A DNA stretch of 7,336 nucleotides from Oscillospiraceae bacterium. Its GTDB lineage: Bacteria; Bacillota; Clostridia; Oscillospirales; Oscillospiraceae. The notes beneath the pieces are model-generated. The model searched no databases. It saw only the letters and a program-made list of their open reading frames with translations, and was not told where the DNA came from. The stretch covers positions 1-7,336 of the forward strand of contig JAITGH010000037.1 of assembly GCA_031280855.1 (NCBI GenBank), written 5' to 3'. Of this stretch, positions 1-5,273 are shown piece after piece. The stretch's first letter is position 1, and every line of letters begins with the position of its first letter. The translations under genes were made by a program, and so were the position numbers.

Positions 1-440
1 CGGTTGATCGTCCAGATGTGATCCGTAAACCTTGCGCTGAACCGCTCGATGTTGCGGAAGATCACCTTATCGGCGAGCGATGCCGCGCCGAAGAATCGGA
101 ACCCGTGAGCGGTATACAATACGGTAGTGCCGCGCTTTCGCGCCTTGCGTGCGGCAAGCCGTGTAATGACGCTCGACGTTGGAGTATGGCAGTGGATCAG
201 CTTGTATCCCTCGCCGTCGACGACGCGCTTCAACTCGCGATACGCTCTGATATTGCGCAGTTCGAACGGAAGGCGAGCGAAATCGATGTCGAAGTGCCTG
301 TCAACGCAACTTGCGGTCATCGAGCCTCCGGCGGCCGTATGTATCTCATAACCCATGTCTTTCAGCAGTTGCATATACGGCACATGGAAAGCCTCCAGAT
401 GACGGTTAACTCTCGCGGTGAAGAGTATCTTCTCAGCCAT
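1..440 (-). CDS. GT4 glycosyltransferase, N-terminal part (cut by window edge)
   Basis: This is the first 146 codons of a retaining GT-B glycosyltransferase of family 4, of the EpsD/CapM/PglA type. Such enzymes add a nucleotide-activated sugar to a lipid-linked acceptor on the cytoplasmic membrane face. The visible part is the acceptor-side Rossmann domain: a first strand and loop at residues 4-12 (KILFTARVN), the family pattern FHVPYMQLLKDMGYEIHTAA at 19-37, LIHCHTP at 81-87 and YTAHGFRFF at 109-117. The donor-binding C-terminal domain with its E-x7-E motif lies beyond position 1 and cannot be seen. The ATG at 440 is chosen because AGGAG (448-452) sits 7 bases upstream and the protein begins where the family usually does. 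Only 2 bases separate it from the stop of the aminotransferase gene, so the two are surely cotranscribed and probably translationally coupled. It likely adds the second sugar after the PglC-like enzyme; donor and linkage cannot be read from this fragment. Confidence 0.9.
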   Translation of the reverse strand, partial: MAEKILFTARVNRHLEAFHVPYMQLLKDMGYEIHTAAGGSMTASCVDRHFDIDFARLPFELRNIRAYRELKRVVDGEGYKLIHCHTPTSSVITRLAARKARKRGTTVLYTAHGFRFFGAASLADKVIFRNIERFSARFTDHIWTIN

Positions 441-442
441 GG

Positions 443-1579
443 TCAATCTCCTATAGTGGCGCGGACGCAGTCAGCAATGCGGTCAAGCTCCGCGTCGGAC
501 ATCGCAGTGCCCGACGGCAGGCATATGCCTTTCTCGAACAATGTCTCGCCAACGGACGAGTACCCGTCGGTTTGAACGGCATAGAACTTGCAACCGTCGA
601 ACTTCGGTTGGCGGTTCATCGGGTTCCAGCAACGCCGAGCCTCGATATTGCAGCGTTCAAGCGCGTCGATAACGTCAGTAGGCGAGACCGCGCAATCGAT
701 CGTAAGGACGCTCAGCCAGCAGTTCGGTACGGAGCCCTCCGGCGCGGTTGGGAACGTCACGGGAAGCGAGCGAAACGCCTCGCGGTAGAACGCGTTGACC
801 TCACGCCGACGGTTGACGAAGCCGGCGATCGTCTCCATCTGACCGCACCCGATTCCGGCGGAGATATTCGACAACCGATAGTTATACCCGACCTCGCGGT
901 GCAAGTAGTACGCCACGGGCTCCCGCGATTGCGTCGCCCAGAACTTAGTCTTCTCTGCGGCGGCGGTATCGTCCGTGACGATCATGCCGCCGCCGGAGGT
1001 CGTGATAATCTTGTTAGCGTTGAACGAGAGAACTCCCAGTGCGCCGAGCGTACCGCACATGCGACCGCGATAGGATGAGCCTAACGCCTCTGCGGCGTCC
1101 TCAAGTATCGGAACGCCGAACTCGGAGCAGATTGCCTGAATCGCATCGTAATTCGCGGGTATGCCGTACAAGTCGACGACGACGACCGCTTTGGGAAGCC
1201 TTCCGAGCGCGGCGTAGTCCGACATCGCGGATCTAAGCGCGTCCGGCGACATGTTCCAGCTGTCAAGCTCGCTGTCGATGAACACCGGCTCCGCACCTTC
1301 GTAGAGGATCGGCATACACGATGCGGCAAACGTCAGTGCGGAGCAAAATACAACGTCGCCGCGCTCTACCCCGAGGTATCGAAGCGCAAGGTGAATCGCC
1401 GCAGTGCCGGAGCTAAGCGCGGTCGCGCCATTGCATTTCAGGTACTCGCATACTCGCCGCTCCAGCAGGTCAACGTTGGCTCCAAGCGGGGCGATCCAGT
1501 TTGACTCAAACGCGTCGTTGATGTAGCGCATCTCCGCGCCGTTCATGTGCGGCGGTGAGAGGAAAACTCGATTCGGCAT
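443..1579 (-). CDS. pglE: PglE-like PLP aminotransferase (UDP-4-keto-6-deoxy-HexNAc 4-aminotransferase)
   Basis: This is a DegT/DnrJ/EryC1/StrS-family sugar aminotransferase that uses PLP to convert a nucleotide-linked 4-keto-6-deoxy sugar into the 4-amino sugar, with glutamate as the usual amino donor. The protein is 378 residues, full length for the family. The N-terminus (FLSPPHMNGAEMRYI, then SNWIAPLG) and C-terminus (FEKGICLPSGTAMSD) closely follow Campylobacter PglE as I recall it. The PLP-binding lysine is in SFNANKIITTSGGG (Lys190 from the ATG); the Asp that contacts the pyridine nitrogen is in LEDAAEALGS (about 160), and GYNYRLSN lies near 233. The frame extends to a GTG at 1585, but GGAGG (1589-1593) would then be only 3 bases away. 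For the ATG at 1579 it is 9 bases away, so the ATG is preferred. The stop lies 2 bases before the glycosyltransferase start, and the FemAB-like gene ends 16 bases upstream. The most likely substrate is the product of the PglF-like enzyme in the same operon. Confidence 0.93.
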   Translation of the reverse strand: MPNRVFLSPPHMNGAEMRYINDAFESNWIAPLGANVDLLERRVCEYLKCNGATALSSGTAAIHLALRYLGVERGDVVFCSALTFAASCMPILYEGAEPVFIDSELDSWNMSPDALRSAMSDYAALGRLPKAVVVVDLYGIPANYDAIQAICSEFGVPILEDAAEALGSSYRGRMCGTLGALGVLSFNANKIITTSGGGMIVTDDTAAAEKTKFWATQSREPVAYYLHREVGYNYRLSNISAGIGCGQMETIAGFVNRRREVNAFYREAFRSLPVTFPTAPEGSVPNCWLSVLTIDCAVSPTDVIDALERCNIEARRCWNPMNRQPKFDGCKFYAVQTDGYSSVGETLFEKGICLPSGTAMSDAELDRIADCVRATIGD

Positions 1580-1595
1580 AAGCACCTACCTCCGA

Positions 1596-2570
1596 TTACT
1601 CCCGATACGCGGGGAAGAAACCTTGCAGGCTTGGTTCAAGCCCTTTCGCCTTACACAGCTCGGCATATACCTGCTTCTCGAACACCCGCTTGCCGATGTG
1701 GAAATCCAGCAGCGGCGACTTTGAGAACTGCTTCTTGTAGTGCAGGAGACTATCGTTCAACGCACTGCTCGTGCCTCCGCCCAAGATCATGCAGTCGCAC
1801 CCGGCAGCCTTCACGTAGCGACACATCTCGCGCATCGCGACAGAACCGCTGTACGAGGATCTGCACTCACCGGATCTGCCGAGCAAAAAGTAATATGCGG
1901 TCTTGCCGTGGAACAGTACCAGCGTTCTGGATAACAGCTCTGCATATGAGTATGTATTAACCAAGATGAACTTCCCGAGAAGGTCGCGTTTGACCCCCGA
2001 GTAGAACTCATCCTCAAAGAGGTAAAACTCGTCGGTCTCCTTGGAACGCATGAAATTGCGGTAAAGCTCCTTGAAGTCGTCCATCGTTTCGCCGGTCTCG
2101 TCGATTTTCACGGTAACGCTTTCGCGCTCAGCGGCTACATTGCAACCTCTGCGCGCTTCGCCGGTGAACTCGGTCTTGAAGAAATCCTCAACGAGACGTA
2201 CGACTACGACCTTGCGGGAGAACTCTACCGAGTCATAGCAATCGCGGAACGCGGTCGCGTTGTCCTCAAAGACGTTGAACCGCGTGAACAGTGAGACGAT
2301 GCGGTTATCGCGGCAGTAGCTGTCGAACGCGGACTTGTAGTCGGCGATGAGAGCCTCGCGGTTCCCGGTAAGAGTTACAATGCGGTCGCCGCCGTACCCG
2401 TACGGGGTAATAGCGTCGAACCGGTCGCCCATGCCGAACGCCTCGAGACTGCGCTTAATAAACGCGTGCGACACTACTCCGTCCGCAGACTCAAAGCGGA
2501 ACTCCGTGTACTCACCATTCAGGGTGCGCTCAAATAGTTTGCCATACTCGGGCAGAAAGTTGATATCCAT
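1596..2570 (-). CDS. FemAB-like / GNAT-fold acyl- or aminoacyltransferase
   Basis: This 324-residue cytoplasmic protein of the FemAB/FemX-like superfamily has two fused GNAT-type folds. Known members transfer amino acids from aminoacyl-tRNA to amino groups, as in peptidoglycan cross-bridges; others in polysaccharide loci have uncharacterised acyl transfers. Visible marks are ITPYGYGG at residues 54-61, a basic segment RRGCN at 140-144, and the second-domain pattern LGGG (263-266) followed by DSLLHYKKQFSK (273-284). It has no signal peptide or membrane segment. The long helical arm that inserts in the seryl-tRNA-synthetase-like Fem factors is not obvious, so it is closer to the short FemAB-like type. 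The ATG at 2570 has AGGAG (2582-2586) 11 bases upstream, a little long. The gene starts 21 bases after the chain-length gene and ends 16 bases before the aminotransferase. This position suggests it acylates an amino sugar or a glycan of this pathway; the substrate is inferred, not shown. Confidence 0.85.
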   Translation of the reverse strand: MDINFLPEYGKLFERTLNGEYTEFRFESADGVVSHAFIKRSLEAFGMGDRFDAITPYGYGGDRIVTLTGNREALIADYKSAFDSYCRDNRIVSLFTRFNVFEDNATAFRDCYDSVEFSRKVVVVRLVEDFFKTEFTGEARRGCNVAAERESVTVKIDETGETMDDFKELYRNFMRSKETDEFYLFEDEFYSGVKRDLLGKFILVNTYSYAELLSRTLVLFHGKTAYYFLLGRSGECRSSYSGSVAMREMCRYVKAAGCDCMILGGGTSSALNDSLLHYKKQFSKSPLLDFHIGKRVFEKQVYAELCKAKGLEPSLQGFFPAYRE

Positions 2571-2591
2571 ATACGCGGCTTCTCCTCTTGA

Positions 2592-3881
2592 TCAATAGAA
2601 CGGGTTCAACGACTTGTAGTAGCTGTACGGGCCGGTAGTAGAGACTCCGCACATTACGCAGCCCAAGACTTTATCCCGGTATGCGGAAAGACGGTCAGAC
2701 ATAACGGTAAGCTCCTTCATTCGGGTCTTATTATGCTGAACGAGATAGATGATCTTCACGTCGTCGCGCTCAAGCATCTCTAAGATGTGCAACTGATTCG
2801 CCATGAACGGAACGGGCAGCAAGATCTTACGGTACGACTTCGCGGACGCGCCGAGCAACTTATCGATGCCCTCATTGTCAAGTCGTGGTTCGATCGTGCC
2901 GCTTTCCGTAACGCGCCGCTTCACGAACAGGTCGATGGAATCGTTCGCCCAGTATCCGATGCTGAACTCGCCTCCGCCGCAAATCGCCTTCTTGATTCGC
3001 ATGATCCCTTGCAGATACGGGTACGAGTGATCGATCGACAGCACGACGTACAGCGTGGCGTCGTCGGAGAGTATACGGGACGAGAGATCGTACCGAGTCT
3101 GGTTGTAGGAAGCTTGGAGCCGACTTCCGAACCTTGCGCTGTGAGTACTCATCGCCGGAAGAGCGGCAATCGTCTTGACGCCGATCGCTCGAGTAACGTC
3201 GGCGGCGGAACGTACGGAGCTTGACGCGATCTCGTTAAGCATTACCAGCACGAAGCCGAGCGCGAGCCCTCCCGCGATTGCAGTCATTAGGAGCAGTGAC
3301 ATCGCGGGACGCTCCGGGATCTCCGCCTCCGCCGGAGCGTCGATCGTTATAATCGACGCGTTGAAGTTGATTCGAGCGATCGAGTCCGGCAGGATCTCCA
3401 GCACTGCCTTACACGCGTCGAAGCTAAGCCCGGCGTTCGGTGAGTTTATGGACACCTTGATGAATGCGGAGGATGAGATCGACTGCACGGTCATCTCGAA
3501 CGCGTTGTAATCGTTGGGTTCGAGCCCGAGGCGCTCGTTAACCAGTATTCGCAAGTCTCGATTCTCGACGAATGGGATGAACATCTCGGCTTTCCCGGCG
3601 AAGATTCCCATTTGCTCCAGGAGCGCACTCGCGCTGACGCCCGCGCCGCCGTTCCGATCCGTCGCGGTGATCCAGATCGTGGCGGTGGACACGAATCTAG
3701 GGCTGATTCGAGTAACGTACAGCCTATACACTGATGCGAGCGCGGACGCGATCAAGACTCCGCATAGCAACAAGTACCACCCCCGAAGAATGGAACGTAA
3801 TATAAATTTGAGATCCCATTCGTCGAACGTGTTGTTCATCCGCTCACCACTTTCTATCCTACTTCCCGATACCCGGAACAA
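2592..3881 (-). CDS. Wzz/YveK chain-length protein fused to a degenerate BY-kinase-like domain
   Basis: This is a polysaccharide co-polymerase of the Wzz/YveK/Wzc type, a membrane protein that controls glycan chain length or export. Residue numbers count from the TTG start. A first membrane helix lies at about 36-56 after a short basic segment. The extracytoplasmic Wzz domain spans about 57-190, then comes a proline-containing motif (AEIPERPAMS) and a second helix at about 194-216. A segment at 222-242 (SVRSAADVTRAIGVKTIAALP) matches the linker that precedes BY-kinase domains. The remaining residues, to 429, look like a BY-kinase whose catalytic motifs are gone: the expected GEGKS/T P-loop reads SYPYLQ (about 286-291) and the DTPP Walker B region reads LPVPF (355-359). 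The end (KIIYLVQHNKTR, VLGCVMCGV) still fits, and the C-terminus keeps four tyrosines (419, 421, 422, 429). The TTG at 3881 has GGAGG (3890-3894) at 8 bases. The ATG at 3839, 14 codons in, suits the family N-terminus but has only GGTGAG, 3 bases away; the start is unsettled. Confidence 0.85.
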   Translation of the reverse strand: MFRVSGSRIESGERMNNTFDEWDLKFILRSILRGWYLLLCGVLIASALASVYRLYVTRISPRFVSTATIWITATDRNGGAGVSASALLEQMGIFAGKAEMFIPFVENRDLRILVNERLGLEPNDYNAFEMTVQSISSSAFIKVSINSPNAGLSFDACKAVLEILPDSIARINFNASIITIDAPAEAEIPERPAMSLLLMTAIAGGLALGFVLVMLNEIASSSVRSAADVTRAIGVKTIAALPAMSTHSARFGSRLQASYNQTRYDLSSRILSDDATLYVVLSIDHSYPYLQGIMRIKKAICGGGEFSIGYWANDSIDLFVKRRVTESGTIEPRLDNEGIDKLLGASAKSYRKILLPVPFMANQLHILEMLERDDVKIIYLVQHNKTRMKELTVMSDRLSAYRDKVLGCVMCGVSTTGPYSYYKSLNPFY

Positions 3882-3944
3882 TCAGGCGACCTCCCTGCGC
3901 CTTGAAACCTCTCCATCCGTGAAGAGGGCTGCGTTAACGAGCGA
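3882..3944 (-). promoter_or_regulatory. Intercistronic leader with two short hairpins around the Shine-Dalgarno site
   Basis: This 63-base gap precedes the chain-length gene. Read on the minus strand it holds CCTCT (3923-3927), which can pair with AGAGG (3908-3912). A second small stem, AGGCG (3898-3902) with CGCCT (3884-3888), presents the GGAGG ribosome-binding site (3890-3894) in its 9-base loop. CCTCT can also pair with GGAGG itself (one G-U wobble), so two exclusive folds are possible: site open or site masked. No U-tract follows, so it is not an intrinsic terminator. Each stem is only five pairs, so a regulatory role is inference. Confidence 0.35.
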
Positions 3945-4682
3945 TCAGCCCGCATTCTCAATCGAACGCTCGTCACTTGCAGAGCCGCACTTGCAGTCTG
4001 ACTCACAATCGTCGTTACAGGTGCACTCCTTAGCATTAGCCTGAGCTGCCGTGAAAATACGCCAATCAGCGAATGACATCGTTATCTCGCTGGACGCGTC
4101 CGCGATAACGTGCTTGCGGGTGAACACCGTGCTGAACGTTCTTACAATCAGCTTGAAATCCATGACGAGCGAGAGGTTCTGCACATACTCAACATCGTAC
4201 GCGAAACGTCTGTCCCAGTTAAGGTGAGATCTTCCGTTGACTTGAGCGAGTCCGGAGATTCCGGGGCGAACGGTATGGCGCAGTTCCTCCAGCTCGGTGA
4301 AGTGCGGGCCGTACTCCAGCGGCATCGGGCGCGGTCCGATGAAGCTCATCTCACCGCGAAGTATGTTGAACAGTTGAGGCAACTCGTCAAGGCTAAGCTT
4401 ACGGACGATCTTACCCACGGGCGTAAGCGTATCCTCGGTCGCAGCTCGAAGCCCGGTCTGGATGTAAGTCATCGTACGAAGCTTGAACATGAGGAAGACT
4501 TTGCGATTCTTCCCGATCCGCTTAGAGTTGTAGAACACCGGTGCGCCGGGCTCCGACAGCTTGATTGCAAGCATACACAGCAAAATCAGCCAACCGCTTA
4601 GGATCAGCCCAATCAGCGCACACGTGAAGTCAAACGCGTGCTTAACCGGGAAGTAGAGCTTTGATGGTTTCGTCGTTTTCAT
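3945..4682 (-). CDS. pglC: PglC-type phosphoglycosyl transferase with Cys-rich C-terminal tail
   Basis: This monotopic bacterial sugar transferase moves a phospho-sugar from a UDP-sugar to undecaprenyl phosphate, the first membrane step of glycan assembly. Family marks are VKHAFDF (13-19), a hydrophobic helix at about 20-42, FKLRTM (66-71), the catalytic Asp-Glu pair in LSLDELPQLFN (D99, E100), MSFIGPRP (112-119) and RPGISGLAQVNGR (139-151). The core thus appears catalytically intact. Two things are odd. The Ser-Pro that breaks the re-entrant helix in Campylobacter PglC is replaced by Gly-Trp (residues 30-31). After the usual end of the family (about residue 208) there is a tail of some 37 residues with five cysteines at 220, 222, 226, 230 and 232 (spacing CxCx3Cx3CxC), rich in Asp and Glu. 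The ATG at 4682 lies inside the GNAT gene, giving a 41-base overlap; AGGAG (4696-4700) is a long 13 bases upstream. No later start would keep the N-terminal family motif. The likely substrate is the UDP-amino-sugar made by the neighbouring enzymes. Confidence 0.93.
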   Translation of the reverse strand: MKTTKPSKLYFPVKHAFDFTCALIGLILSGWLILLCMLAIKLSEPGAPVFYNSKRIGKNRKVFLMFKLRTMTYIQTGLRAATEDTLTPVGKIVRKLSLDELPQLFNILRGEMSFIGPRPMPLEYGPHFTELEELRHTVRPGISGLAQVNGRSHLNWDRRFAYDVEYVQNLSLVMDFKLIVRTFSTVFTRKHVIADASSEITMSFADWRIFTAAQANAKECTCNDDCESDCKCGSASDERSIENAG

Positions 4683-5214
4683 GATGCTTCAAATACTCCT
4701 CAACTGTGATTGACCAATGCGCAAGGTCATAGTAGCGGCCGTTCTTGTAGACGCGATCCCTGAGCGTAGCTTCGTGAGTAAAGCCCGTTGTCGTAAGCCT
4801 GTGGCGAATACTTTCGTCAACGTCCAGACACTCCGCGCAATACATGCGGACGTTAAGGTCGAAGAATGCGATCTTGAGTTTAAGCTCCAGCATATCCTTG
4901 AAATAGCCCTTAGAGCGGAACTCCGGCAAGATCTTGAACGCCACGCTCATCGCGGTTCGGGCGTACTGATTGAATCCGCCGATCGCTACCATGCCGACGG
5001 TTTCGCCATCAAGGTTGTCGACCATGAACCTGAACGCAGACTTATCGTGCTTCGCCACGTTGTGGAACCAATCAAGCTGATGAGCGTAAGACACCGGAAC
5101 TGCGGTACCGGTGGTAAGCTCGTTCATCTCCTCGGAGTTGAACATAAACTGCAGCGTCTTCAAGTCGGACTCTTCAATCGCTCTGAACTTGACGCTACCT
5201 TCATGTAATAGCAT
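4642..5214 (-). CDS. RimJ/RimL-type GNAT N-acyltransferase
   Basis: This 190-residue GNAT-superfamily protein of the RimJ/RimL (Acetyltransf_3) type transfers an acyl group from acyl-CoA to an amine. It begins with VKFRAIEESDLKTLQFMFN (8-26), the usual first strand and helix. The acyl-CoA motif A region is at 92-113 (FKILPEFRSKGYFKDML), and the family's closing pattern is at 144-168 (GFTHEATLRDRVYKNGRYYD, then HWSI). In motif A the consensus R/Q-x-x-G-x-G/A reads R100-S-K-G-Y-F105, with Phe where Gly or Ala is expected. The ATG at 5214 has GAAGG (5222-5226) 7 bases upstream. It follows the dehydratase gene by 59 bases and overlaps the PglC-type gene by 41 bases. Related GNATs (for example PseH in pseudaminic acid synthesis) acetylate UDP-4-amino sugars. 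The place between dehydratase and transferase genes suggests the same job here, replacing PglD; that is inference. Confidence 0.88.
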   Translation of the reverse strand: MLLHEGSVKFRAIEESDLKTLQFMFNSEEMNELTTGTAVPVSYAHQLDWFHNVAKHDKSAFRFMVDNLDGETVGMVAIGGFNQYARTAMSVAFKILPEFRSKGYFKDMLELKLKIAFFDLNVRMYCAECLDVDESIRHRLTTTGFTHEATLRDRVYKNGRYYDLAHWSITVEEYLKHHENDETIKALLPG

Positions 5215-5273
5215 AGGCTGACCTTCTTTCTATGGTTGCTCCTGCGGAACGCTTACCGCGGCCGCGCCGCTTG
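5215..5273 (-). other. Short intercistronic gap with a GC-rich palindrome
   Basis: The 59 bases between the dehydratase and GNAT genes hold a perfect 10-base palindrome (CGCGGCCGCG, 5257-5266). A 5-bp stem also fits: 5258-5262 with 5266-5270, loop of 3 bases. No run of T follows on the minus strand, so it does not look like a terminator; it could be an RNA processing or stability element. An AGGAG (5240-5244) lies in the gap too far upstream to serve the GNAT start, which has its own GAAGG. Confidence 0.3.

Noticed and set aside
18..575. 185-codon open frame on the plus strand
   Set aside because: It runs antisense across the start of the glycosyltransferase and the end of the aminotransferase, both with clear family motifs. 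Its own translation shows no recognisable domain.
1580..1585. GTG at 1585 as the aminotransferase start
   Set aside because: The GGAGG would be only 3 bases away, while the ATG two codons later has a 9-base spacing and matches the family N-terminus.
3514..4044. 176-codon open frame on the plus strand
   Set aside because: It is antisense to the N-terminal half of the chain-length gene and the tail of the phosphoglycosyl transferase. It has low-complexity Ser/Arg composition and no family resemblance.
5215..5244. AGGAG followed 5 bases later by ATA, as a missed or mutated small gene start
   Set aside because: The frame from that ATA stops after about 10 codons and is not in frame with the GNAT protein.
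5257..5266. GC-rich palindrome as an intrinsic terminator
   Set aside because: The stem is short and has no following T run on the minus strand. The next gene starts directly afterwards with its own ribosome-binding site.
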